A stretch of DNA of 42,410 nucleotides from Moduliflexus sp964602655. GTDB lineage: Bacteria; Moduliflexota; Moduliflexia; Moduliflexales; Moduliflexaceae. The number at the start of each line of letters is the position of its first letter. Positions within the stretch are counted from its first letter, which is position 1. A model generated the notes under the pieces. It saw only the letters and a program-made list of their open reading frames with translations, searched no databases and had not been told where the DNA came from. Where the stretch lies: contig CAZRSF010000055.1 of NCBI GenBank assembly GCA_964602655.1, positions 1 to 42,410 of the forward strand, written 5' to 3'. Both the position numbers and the translations under genes were made by a program. Of this stretch, positions 24,833-32,985 are shown in pieces.

Positions 24833-26131
24833 TTATGCTTTCGCCGAAAAACGTTCGTTTTTCAAGAGGAACGCGATCACCATGCCGGCAAACAGAAACG
24901 CCGCTCCAGCGGAAAAAGAATAGGTTGCGGCTTTCGCAGCGAAGTTATCTTTCATAAACGCGACGATCTGCGGGCCAACGACTCCGCCGCATCCCCACGC
25001 CGTCAAAATTGCGCCATAGACGACAGGCATCAATTTCACGCCGAACGTATCTTTCACGAACGACGGCATCGTGCCGAACCCGCCGCCGTAGCAGAGCAGC
25101 ACGTAGCAGACGAGAATCCCGAACAGCCAGGGGTTTTTCACGACTAACAACAGCAAGAAGACTGCGACCTGCGTGCCGAGAATCAGCCGGAATGCCTGGA
25201 CGCGCCCGATTTTATCGGACAGGCCGCCCCAGAAGAACCGCCCGATGCCGTTGAAGAGCGAACTGATCGCAATCAGCGTTGCGCCTGCCGCAGCCAGCGA
25301 AGCGACCACGTTCGCGTCGGCGAAATCCGTCGCCGGATCCATGCGCAATTTCAACAAATCTTGCAAGAGCGGCGATTGAAATGAGATAAACATGATTCCC
25401 GCGACGATATTGAAAAAAAACATCAGCCACATCATGATGAATTTCGGCGATGTAATGCACAGTTTCGCGGTCAACGAATCTTCCGCGCCTTTCGCGGCAG
25501 CGCTCACGACAGGCGGTTTATATCCGGCGGGCGCATACCCGGCAGGCGGCATTTGCAGGAATGAACCTGCCGTCAAAAGGCAGACCAGCATGACCACGCC
25601 GATATATGCAAACACTAACACTAAATTGCCCCCGGTCATGCCCATAAAGATCGGGCCTAAAATTTTCGACATCATTAACGCGCCAAGCCCGAACCCCATC
25701 ACGACCATTCCGGTGACAAAGCCTTGTTTATCGGGAAACCATTTCGAGGCGGTCGCAACTGGCGTCACATACCCAAGTCCTAAGCCAATCCCGCCGATAA
25801 ACCCAAAGCCGAAGTAGAGAAGCGGCAAACTCTTGATCGAGAAGGCAAGCGCGGCTAAGAAATACCCGCTTGCATAAAATATCCCCCCTAACATCGCCAG
25901 CTTTTTCGGGCCGAATTTCGGCAGATTGATGCCGCCCCAGGCCGCTGACGCGCCGAGCATGAAGATCGCGATGCTGAATGCCCACGCCGCTTGCGCGTTC
26001 GTCCAACCATACGTTTTGACAATCGGATTTTGAAAGAAACTCCACGCATACACCGTTCCGAGACACAACTGAACCACTGTGCCCATAATCGCGATTAACC
26101 AACGATTTGCACCTTTTGCATCTTGCGCCAT
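24833..26131 (-). CDS. OFA-family MFS transporter (oxalate/formate-type)
   Basis: A 432-residue inner-membrane carrier with about 12 spans. The OFA pattern is clear: NRWLIAIMGTVVQLCLGTVYAWSFF-type opening (in parts), GIGLGLGYVTPVATASKWFPDK between helices 4 and 5, and LFNGIGRFFWGGLSDKIGR in the second half. Family members exchange oxalate for formate or move lactate, pyruvate and related anions. The exact substrate is open, but formate or another carboxylate would fit the nearby formate dehydrogenase. The ATG at 26131 has AAGGAGG eight bases upstream and a good promoter further up. A terminator-type palindrome lies downstream. Confidence 0.88.
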   Translation of the reverse strand: MAQDAKGANRWLIAIMGTVVQLCLGTVYAWSFFQNPIVKTYGWTNAQAAWAFSIAIFMLGASAAWGGINLPKFGPKKLAMLGGIFYASGYFLAALAFSIKSLPLLYFGFGFIGGIGLGLGYVTPVATASKWFPDKQGFVTGMVVMGFGLGALMMSKILGPIFMGMTGGNLVLVFAYIGVVMLVCLLTAGSFLQMPPAGYAPAGYKPPVVSAAAKGAEDSLTAKLCITSPKFIMMWLMFFFNIVAGIMFISFQSPLLQDLLKLRMDPATDFADANVVASLAAAGATLIAISSLFNGIGRFFWGGLSDKIGRVQAFRLILGTQVAVFLLLLVVKNPWLFGILVCYVLLCYGGGFGTMPSFVKDTFGVKLMPVVYGAILTAWGCGGVVGPQIVAFMKDNFAAKAATYSFSAGAAFLFAGMVIAFLLKNERFSAKA

Positions 26132-26474
26132 AACCCTTCCTCCTTATGAGTCTATGTTATTGCCTCGACCATCTGTGAAAACAGTATCTTCCTGATACAA
26201 AAACCTGCTCCATTTATATGAACAATGAAAAAAGCGTCAACTTTTTTCTCATGATTTCTGAAATCTCGCGATGTCTTTGCGTTATAATCCTTTTCCTGTA
26301 TCAGAGGCGTTTGATAAATTCGGTATTCGGCAATTTTCCGTTGCAGACTGAAAGGCGTTATTCGAAATATATGAACGCGAAAAATTTCTTGACTTCTGCA
26401 TCATGTTCGCATGCGATCCTTAATCAATTCGTTGTTTTGGGTAACGACAGAATACAGATGATGATGGAGAGGAT
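26132..26474. other. Divergent region between the OFA and fluC genes
   Basis: These 343 bases have no credible gene. They hold a good minus-strand promoter for the OFA gene (26213-26240), a small GTATC/GATAC hairpin in its leader (about 26184-26199) and a plus-strand TATAAT (26283-26288) without a good -35, about 190 bases before fluC. I looked for the fluoride riboswitch and did not find it. Confidence 0.6.
26213..26240 (-). promoter_or_regulatory. Promoter of the OFA transporter gene
   Basis: On the minus strand TTGACG (26235-26240), a 16-base spacer and TATAAA (26213-26218), about 80 bases before the start codon. Confidence 0.6.
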
Positions 26475-26867
26475 ATGCAGAAATTATGGGTGTCTCTGGC
26501 CTGGATCAGCTTGGGAAGCATCTTCGGCGCGGCATTGCGCTATCTGGCGGCAGTTGCGGCGCAACGCTATTCATTGACTTTCCCGTTCGGCACGTTAGCC
26601 GTGAATTGGGCGGGCTGTTTTTTGATTGGGTGCGTGACCACCCTCAGCGCGGAAACAGGCGTTGTCACCGGAGAAACGCGCTTATTGCTTGTCACCGGGT
26701 TTTGTGGAAGTTTCACGACGTTGTCGTCAATGGTCTATGAATTGGCGCAGTTCGTCAAAACGCAAGAAATATGGCTGGCCGGAGTCTATTGGGGGGCAAC
26801 CTTTTTTGGGGCATTCGGGTGGTTTTATCTTGGAAGCATTCTGATAAAACTCCTCTTGCGCCTCTAA
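26475..26867 (+). CDS. crcB: Fluoride channel FluC/CrcB
   Basis: A 130-residue inner-membrane protein with four membrane helices that exports fluoride as a double-barrelled dimer. The family motifs are present: GSIFGAALRYLAA in helix 1, FPFGTLAVNWAGCFLIG in helix 2 (with the Asn near the pore) and VTGFCGSFTTLSSMVYE in helix 3 (the G-x-x-G-x-x-T-T-F-S region that holds the central Na+ and the Phe box; here one Phe of the box is replaced in TTLSS). The ATG at 26475 is preceded by GGAGAGGAT. It is followed after 11 bases by a DUF190 gene, a pairing seen in many genomes. Confidence 0.93.
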   Translation: MQKLWVSLAWISLGSIFGAALRYLAAVAAQRYSLTFPFGTLAVNWAGCFLIGCVTTLSAETGVVTGETRLLLVTGFCGSFTTLSSMVYELAQFVKTQEIWLAGVYWGATFFGAFGWFYLGSILIKLLLRL

Positions 26868-26878
26868 GCAGGATCGTT

Positions 26879-27232
26879 ATGGAAATTACAGGAGATGCCA
26901 GGTTATTACGAATTTTTATCGGGGAATCCGATAAAATCAAACATACCACGTTGTATGAAATTATCGTGAAAGAAGCTCGCGCTATGGGGTTAGCCGGGGC
27001 GACGGTCTGGCGCGGGATGCTGGCCTTTGGCCCGACAAGCCGCATCCGTTCGGCCAAAATTCTCGATCTCTCCTCAGATTTACCCATCATTATCGAGATT
27101 GCCGATATTGTGTCGCGGATCGATCTCTTTCTTCCCAAACTCCATGAATTATTCGAAGAGGCCGAATGCGGAGGGTTAATCACGCTTGAAGACGTGAAGA
27201 TCATCCAGTATGTTCATGAAAAGCATGTGTAA
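26879..27232 (+). CDS. DUF190 family protein
   Basis: A 117-residue soluble protein of the DUF190 family, which has a PII-like ferredoxin fold. The typical parts are LLRIFIGESDKIKHTTLYEIIVKEA and GLAGATVWRGMLAFGP, then SSDLPIIIEIADIVSRIDLFLP. The function is not established. Its regular place beside fluC/crcB suggests a regulatory or accessory role for the fluoride channel, which is an inference from context. The ATG at 26879 has AGGA eight bases upstream; the longer frame starting at 26771 overlaps crcB and is not used. The two genes are probably co-transcribed. Confidence 0.85.
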   Translation: MEITGDARLLRIFIGESDKIKHTTLYEIIVKEARAMGLAGATVWRGMLAFGPTSRIRSAKILDLSSDLPIIIEIADIVSRIDLFLPKLHELFEEAECGGLITLEDVKIIQYVHEKHV

Positions 27233-27403
27233 GCAGAGAGACTCAAATCAGCGCATAACATGTTGTGAGATTACCATCGCGAAAATTTTTCATTTTTTTC
27301 TTGCACAATTCGAAGTCATGCCAAAGATAGAACGATATGAATGCCTTATGCCGAAATGTCACGCACATCGTTTTATCGGATTTTTTATTATGGAGGAAAG
27401 TTT

Positions 27404-30094
27404 ATGAGCGTGAAAATGATCATCAACGATAAGGAAGTCTTTTTCGAACCAGGAAAGACGATCCTTGAAGTTGCCAGAGAGAATAATGAGTATATCCCGT
27501 CGCTCTGTTACCACCGCAAAACCGGGGCGTTGAGCAAATGCCGGGTGTGCGCGGTGGAAGTGCAAGGAATGCGCGGGTTGCAGATGGCCTGTACCATGCC
27601 GGCAACGGAGAACATGGTCGTCAAAACCGATTCGAACGAAATTCATGCGACCCGTAAAATGGTGGTGAATTTGCTCTTAGCGAACGGGCAGCACAACTGC
27701 ATGTCGTGCGAAGCCAACGGGGATTGCGAATTGCAAGACGCGGCCTATTATTTAGGGATTGAAACGCCGGAATATTCTATTGACTCGAAAATCCCGGAGA
27801 CGGATACTTCCAGCGAAATGATTACGATGGACCTCCGCAAATGTATCCAGTGCGGACGGTGTATTCAAGCTGATAATTGTACGGTTGTGCAAGATGTTTT
27901 AGGATTTGCGTATCGTTCTCTCGATACCAAAGTCATCTGCGACCATGACATTCCGATGGGCGAATCCTCCTGCGTCCAGTGTGGCGAATGCTCGCAAATC
28001 TGCCCGGTCGGCGCGATTTTGGATAAAAAATCCATCGGCAAAGGCCGCGCCTATGAACTGAAGCAGGTGGATACGGTCTGTCCGTACTGCGGCGTTGGCT
28101 GTCAGACCACTCTGCACGTCAACGAACGCACCAATGAAATCGCCAAAATCACCGGCGTCGAGGGCAGCCCGACGAATGATGGGATGCTCTGCGTCAAAGG
28201 GCGTTACGGCTATGACTTCGTCAACAGCCCGGAACGCTTGACCACGCCGCTCATTCGGGATCGCGAAGGCGTGCTTCAAAAAGCCAGTTGGGACGATGCG
28301 TTGAAACTTGTGGCTGAGACGTTTACCCGCATCAAAAAAGAACACGGGCCGGATGCTCTGGCCGGATTATGCTCCGCCAAAGTGACCAACGAAGAAAACT
28401 TCGTCTTTCAGAAATTCATGCGGAGGGAGATCGGCACCAACAACATTGACCATTGCGCTCGTCTCTGACACAGTTCGACGGTGGCCGGTCTGGCCGCCTC
28501 ATTCGGGTCTGGCGCAATGACGAACGACATTGCGGGCATCAAACATGCCGATGTGATTTTGATTATCGGGTCGGACACCAGCGCCGCCCATCCAGTCATC
28601 GCCAATCGGATCAAACAGGCGATCCGTTTCGGCAAAAGCAAGTTGATCGTCATTGATCCGAAAGAGATCGAAATGGCGAAATTCGCGACGATCTACGCTC
28701 GCCAGCGCTGCGGCTCGGATGTCGCCGTGTTGAACGGGATCATGCGGGAAATCATCGCCAACGACTGGCATGACAAGGCGTATATCGCCGAACGCTGCGA
28801 AGGTTTCGACGATTTGAAGAAGGCCGTCGAGGAGTTTACGCCTGAGAAGGTCGAGCAAATTTCCGGTGTTCCAGCGTCGCAAATTCGAGAAATTGCGGAA
28901 CTTTTCGGCAAAGCCGAAACCGCCTCGTTGTTCTACGCGATGGGAATTACGCAGCACACCACCGGAGTTGACAATGTCCGCTCGACTGCCAACCTCCAGA
29001 TGTTGTGCGGGAATATCGGCAAAGATGGCGGCGGCGTGAACCCGCTGCGCGGACAGTCCAATGTCCAGGGCGCTTGCGATATGGGCGGCCTGCCGAATGT
29101 GTTCTCCGGCTACCAGCAAGTCGCTGACGAAAAAGCGAATGCCAAATTCTCCGCGGCCTGGCAGCGGGAATTGCCGAAAAAACCGGGTTTGACCGTGACG
29201 GAGATGTTGAACGCCGCCGAGCAGGGGACGCTCAAAGCGTTGTATATCATGGGGGAAAATCCGATGATCAGCGACCCGGACATTCATCACGCGCAAAAAT
29301 CTCTGGAAACGCTGGATTTCCTCGTGGTGCAAGACATTTTCCTGACAGAGACCGCGCTGTTGGCCGATGTGGTGCTGCCAGCGGCGTCGTATGCTGAAAA
29401 AGACGGGACGATTACCAACACCGAACGGCGCGTGCAGCGGATGCGTAAAGCGTTGAAGTCTCCCGGGCAGGCGAAAGAAGACTGGGTGATTATTCAGGAG
29501 ATCGCGAACGCGATGGGATGCGACTGGAATTATCAGTCCGCGCATGAGATTATGGAAGAAATTCGCCAACTCACGCCGTCCTACGCCGGAATTACCTGGG
29601 AACGACTCGGCGCGAACGGTCTCCAATGGCCGTGTCCGACGCTGGAACATCCGGGAACGCCGTATTTGCATAAAGGCACGTTTGCTCGCGGCAAAGGCGC
29701 GATGGTGGGCATTGCCTTCAAAGAGCCTGCCGAACTGCCGGATGCGGAGTATCCGCTGGTTCTGACCACCGGGCGCGTGTTGCAGCATTTCCATACCGGG
29801 ACCATGACCAGAAAGACAGCGGGACTGAATAAACTCGCCGGACCAATGGTGATGATTTCTATCGAAGATGCTGAAGCGCTTGGCATCGGTAACAGCGAAC
29901 GTATTCGCGTCAGCAGCCGTCGTGGCACAATCGAAGCGCCTGCGTTCGTGACTCGGCAGATCGGCAAAGGGACGATCTATGTTCCGTTCCATTATCACGA
30001 AGCCGCTGCTAATCTTTTGACGAATTCGGCGGTCGATCCGATTGCCAAAATTCCTGAATACAAAGCGTGTGCCGCGCGCGTCAGTAAAATTTAA
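27404..30094 (+). CDS. fdhA: Formate dehydrogenase alpha subunit, selenocysteine-containing
   Basis: An 896-residue molybdenum- or tungsten-pterin enzyme oxidising formate to CO2 (or the reverse). In order: a [2Fe-2S] domain (Cys35, 46, 49, 63), an NuoG-type His-Cys cluster (His97, Cys99, 102, 108), two [4Fe-4S] ferredoxin clusters (Cys147/150/153/159 and 190/193/196/200), the Moco-domain [4Fe-4S] cluster (Cys226, 229, 233, 263), then the molybdopterin domains. TGA at 28466-28468 (residue 355) falls exactly at the catalytic position: DHCARL-U-HSSTVAGLAA. The frame continues unbroken after it to TAA at 30094. A SECIS hairpin follows the TGA. The ATG at 27404 has GGAGGAAAG. No separate beta or gamma subunit is adjacent, as in NAD- or ferredoxin-linked clostridial-type enzymes. 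Confidence 0.93.
28466..28498 (+). promoter_or_regulatory. Selenocysteine UGA with bacterial SECIS hairpin
   Basis: The TGA codon (28466-28468) is followed after 11 bases by a 7-bp stem GGTGGCC/GGCCGCC (28480-28498) with apical loop GGTCT (28487-28491). The GGUCU loop and the distance match the E. coli fdhF SECIS that SelB recognises. The bases after the TGA (CAC) also match fdhF. Confidence 0.93.
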
Positions 30095-30116
30095 TAGTTC
30101 AACCCTATAAGACAAC

Positions 30117-30147
30117 GCTGTCAGACACTTCCAACATGTCTGACAGC
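30117..30147. repeat. TGTCAGRCAC-family palindrome after fdhA
   Basis: GCTGTCAGACA pairs with TGTCTGACAGC around a nine-base loop. It lies between fdhA and the ferritin-like gene and may end the fdhA message or stabilise its 3' end. No T-run follows. Confidence 0.85.
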
Positions 30148-30164
30148 TAAATAGTCTTTAAAAT

Positions 30165-30620
30165 ATGGATAAACAACAATACGAAGCTCTGTTCGAAATG
30201 GCGATTTCTCGCGAAGTCGAAGCATACGAGTTCTATCGCAAGGTGTCGGAACGCGCGCAGAATCCGGAAGTCAAAACCGTGTTTGCGGAACTGTCTCAGG
30301 AAGAACTCGGGCACAAGGATTTGCTGACGCAATTCAAGAATGATCCCGCGAAGGTGATGAAGATTCAGGCTCCGCAGGATTATAAAGTGGCTGAAGCGAC
30401 AGAATTGCCCGCGCTGTCAGTGGATATGCGGCCTGCCGATGCGATTGCGCTGGCAATGAAAAAGGAGCAGCAAGCCGTCGAGTTTTATCGGGGACTTGAA
30501 AAGAACGCCACCGAGCCAGAACTGAAAACGACCTTTGCGAATTTGGCGAATATGGAACTCGGTCATAAACACCGTTTAGAAAACGTGTTCGTCCAAATCG
30601 GTTATCCCGAGGCGTTTTAA
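30165..30620 (+). CDS. Ferritin-like / rubrerythrin-domain protein
   Basis: A 151-residue four-helix-bundle protein with two half-repeats. The likely di-iron ligands are Glu17, Glu47 with His50 (EELGH), Glu101 and Glu131 with His134 (MELGH), the ExxH pattern of rubrerythrin-type proteins. There is no rubredoxin Cys domain at either end, so it is the shorter COG1633-like form. A role in iron handling or peroxide removal is likely in cells that carry oxygen-sensitive enzymes such as the neighbouring formate dehydrogenase. The ATG at 30165 has no clear ribosome-binding site. Confidence 0.85.
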   Translation: MDKQQYEALFEMAISREVEAYEFYRKVSERAQNPEVKTVFAELSQEELGHKDLLTQFKNDPAKVMKIQAPQDYKVAEATELPALSVDMRPADAIALAMKKEQQAVEFYRGLEKNATEPELKTTFANLANMELGHKHRLENVFVQIGYPEAF

Positions 30621-30694
30621 TTCCTGCGACACAGAACGTCCTTCCTCGTTTCTCAAACGACGATTACCACATTATTTATACATCTTGACAAGAA

Positions 30695-30727
30695 GGGCAT
30701 CACAGGTTTTTAAAATCTGCGATGCCC
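30695..30727. repeat. Palindrome between convergent genes
   Basis: GGGCATCACAGGTTTT pairs with AAAATCTGCGATGCCC (14 of 16 bp) around one T. It lies between the ferritin-like gene (plus) and the DUF4129 gene (minus) and probably stops one or both transcripts, although no T-run follows the stem. Confidence 0.65.
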
Positions 30728-30745
30728 CGTTTGCCATTGAATCGA

Positions 30746-32617
30746 TCATATCTCGTATTCCGCCGCCACCCGTTTCAGTTGTTCGTAATTCGCTATCGCC
30801 CGATCCAGCGCGGCGCGTTCCACGTCGCGCATCCCGTACCAACAACGTTGATAGGCGGTCATATTTTCTTTGAAAATCGGCAGCAGCGCAGGAAAGGCGT
30901 GAGCGCGGCGGCGCAATTCCTTTTCATATTCGCGGTCGGATTTGTATTTCGCAAGCGCGACAAGCCGCTGCTCGCCCAAAAAGGCTAATCCGGCCAAATA
31001 AAACGCCCGCAGCGCAAGCCGGAATTCGCCGCGCTCAATCATCTCATGCGCCAATGTCAGCCAGTTATCCGCCGGGAGTTGGCTGGCGTCCACATTCTCA
31101 TCCGTCAAATCCGGCTCTGCCGCATTCGCGTCTGACACCACTTCGAGCGGCGCGTACATCTGGCGGCGCTTGCGCCAGATTCGCCAGGCCAAAATCGCGG
31201 CGACGCAGCCGATGATCGCCAATAACACGTACAACAAGATTCGAACGTTGGCCGACCAATCGAATCGGCTGCCTGGGGTCGTTTCTTCAACGTGTTTTTC
31301 CGGAAAGAATTTTTTGAGCCACTTGCCGATTTCGCCGAACCACTTGCCAATTTTTTCGAACCATTTTTTGACGGATTTTCCCCAGCCTTCGAATGTTTCG
31401 AGAATACGTTTCAGAAATCCTGGCATGGCATCCTCGTCACGCTCTTGTCTGCGCTCTCTCGGCATGCGCCAGGCGTACTCCGGCTGATTCATCACATGAT
31501 CGAGGGATTCATCCAACTCTTCCGTGGAGATCGTAACGGACGAGGTCTCTTGAACTGCCTGATTCGGCGTTTGCGCGAATACGGACGCATCGAACATGAA
31601 TGGTAACATGAGCGCGAGCATTAAAGCGCCTGCGACGGCATTTCGCGACATCGCAACGCTTCTGATCTCGACCTTCAAATCTTCGCCGGTGTGCAACGCT
31701 TCGCCGTAGAAACATCGCGCCACATACACCGCTTTGACGAGTGGATCGAGGCAAAGATACGTCAAGCCGCAGACCACCGCCCAGAATGTCGAATTCAATG
31801 TTTGCGCCGGACTCATGGTGAACATCGTCTCCGTGCCGAAAAACGTTTTTAATAATTGCGGCAGAGTATACAACGCCACGCCGATATTTGCGGCGACAAT
31901 GCCGCCCAGCGGGTTCAGAATCAGTAACGCCAACACGGCCAGATATATCAAAAACATGACAGCGATCCAGCTTGCGCTGACAGCGCCCTTCGGAACAAAC
32001 GCCACGATGACCAACAGCGCCGCCGCGCCCGATACTAACAGCCAGGGACTCAACAGCCAGATCAAAAGGCAATTCTGTTTCGGCCAGAGTTTCGCCTGCT
32101 GCCAGGCGCGTTTCATCACGTTTCTGACGCTGCCGTCTTCATCGCCGCCAACGGCTGTGACATTCTGATAAAACGCATATACCCAGGGAAACGGCGCTCC
32201 GATAATCAGAGAACATGGCAGGAAGAACATACCCCAGGATTGGATGATGGCCTGAACCGTCATCAGACGCCAGACGCGCTGCCATGCGTAAGGGGTAAGC
32301 GGAACATGCTGGAGCGATGCTTTGAGCCGCTGCGCGAATGCAGCCTGCCAGCTTTTCATCCAAACAAAGAGCAGCGCTAACCCGAATGCGGCTTCGGCGC
32401 AACGCTCGGCGGCATACGCGCTGCGGCTCATATCTGTCCAGAAATAGAGCAATGCCACGACGAACGGCAAACTGCCGATGTAGTAACAGGCCAGCGTGAC
32501 GAACGATGAGCTGCGAAGCAGGTGAAAGGCTTCTTCGACAAGATCAATGACGCCTTTCTCCGCGCGATGCCGGGCGATATTCGGGCGAACAGGCTTTTTT
32601 ACAGGATACTTTGCCAT
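30746..32617 (-). CDS. Multi-span membrane protein with C-terminal DUF4129
   Basis: A 623-residue protein. Residues 35-300 hold about six membrane helices. Residues 328-351 read like an internal signal sequence (LMLALMLPFMF, then VFA-Q). Next comes a probably extracytoplasmic stretch with a Trp/Lys-rich amphipathic segment (about 410-438, repeating GKW units) and one membrane helix (457-480). The C-terminal domain (about 515-605) matches DUF4129: WLTLAHEMIERGEFRLALRAFYLAGLAFL and KYKSDREYEKELRRR. The ATG at 32617 has AGGGG five bases upstream; the much longer open frame to 33085 crosses other genes. It overlaps the zinc-finger gene by 19 bases. DUF4129 proteins often occur with RDD, MoxR and transglutaminase genes; their function is unclear. 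Confidence 0.75.
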   Translation of the reverse strand: MAKYPVKKPVRPNIARHRAEKGVIDLVEEAFHLLRSSSFVTLACYYIGSLPFVVALLYFWTDMSRSAYAAERCAEAAFGLALLFVWMKSWQAAFAQRLKASLQHVPLTPYAWQRVWRLMTVQAIIQSWGMFFLPCSLIIGAPFPWVYAFYQNVTAVGGDEDGSVRNVMKRAWQQAKLWPKQNCLLIWLLSPWLLVSGAAALLVIVAFVPKGAVSASWIAVMFLIYLAVLALLILNPLGGIVAANIGVALYTLPQLLKTFFGTETMFTMSPAQTLNSTFWAVVCGLTYLCLDPLVKAVYVARCFYGEALHTGEDLKVEIRSVAMSRNAVAGALMLALMLPFMFDASVFAQTPNQAVQETSSVTISTEELDESLDHVMNQPEYAWRMPRERRQERDEDAMPGFLKRILETFEGWGKSVKKWFEKIGKWFGEIGKWLKKFFPEKHVEETTPGSRFDWSANVRILLYVLLAIIGCVAAILAWRIWRKRRQMYAPLEVVSDANAAEPDLTDENVDASQLPADNWLTLAHEMIERGEFRLALRAFYLAGLAFLGEQRLVALAKYKSDREYEKELRRRAHAFPALLPIFKENMTAYQRCWYGMRDVERAALDRAIANYEQLKRVAAEYEI

Positions 32618-32931
32618 AATGTCCCCTCGTGAAACGCGCCTGGAATGGCAAGCAGCAGTTGACCAAGCAGATAAAAGCACCACCAGAGTACGATAAATCC
32701 GAGCAGCAAGCGGAACGCATCGAACACTCCGGCGAGGTGATAGCGTTTCGAAAGCGACGGTCGCGCAAGCCTGGCAAGGCAATGGGCGCAGAGCAAACGG
32801 TCGTCGTGCTCGCTGACGCATTCCCGGCAGAAAAACCGTCCGCAATCGGGACACCGCGCCGCCGCTTCGCGTGAGGCGTGATTCGTACAGCGCTGTTTCG
32901 CTAAATTTTTGATATGATTCGCTATTTGCAT
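32599..32931 (-). CDS. Small zinc-finger membrane protein
   Basis: A 110-residue protein with a B-box-like zinc finger at residues 15-51 (Cys15, His18, Cys27, Cys30, Cys35, Cys38, His42, Cys48, Cys51). One or two hydrophobic helices follow (about 70-98). The N-terminal finger RCTNHASREAAARCPDCGRF is of the kind found fused to rhomboid or other membrane proteins. Its start is ATG at 32931. Its 3' end overlaps the DUF4129 gene by 19 bases, so the two are coupled. A similar finger occurs in the 194-residue protein at 34823-35407, suggesting a shared binding partner in this operon. Confidence 0.75.
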   Translation of the reverse strand: MQIANHIKNLAKQRCTNHASREAAARCPDCGRFFCRECVSEHDDRLLCAHCLARLARPSLSKRYHLAGVFDAFRLLLGFIVLWWCFYLLGQLLLAIPGAFHEGTLWQSIL

Positions 32932-32939
32932 CGTAATCC

Positions 32940-32967
32940 GTAGGGGCGTTCAATTGAACGCCCCTAC
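32940..32967. repeat. GTAGGGGCGTTCA-family palindrome inside the membrane operon
   Basis: A perfect 14-bp inverted repeat, GTAGGGGCGTTCAA and its complement, lies between the M50-type gene and the small zinc-finger gene, which are transcribed in the same direction. Confidence 0.9.
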
Positions 32968-32985
32968 AATCAGCCAGAATAATGT

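Noticed and set aside
26132..26474. Fluoride riboswitch before crcB
   Set aside because: The conserved GGNGAUGG...CUGAUG-type blocks are not found in this stretch.
28466..28468. Nonsense mutation or frameshift in fdhA
   Set aside because: The frame is unchanged on both sides, the stop is TGA at the exact catalytic position, and the GGUCU hairpin follows at the right distance.
28481..30094. Separate downstream molybdopterin-oxidoreductase gene starting at GTG 28481
   Set aside because: It is in the same frame as the upstream part, lacks a ribosome-binding site, starts inside a SECIS hairpin and would lack the N-terminal Moco and Fe-S parts. One Sec-containing gene explains everything.
28499..30115. 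538-codon open frame on the minus strand opposite fdhA
   Set aside because: A shadow of a GC-biased gene: Arg/His-rich product, no ribosome-binding site, no recognisable family.
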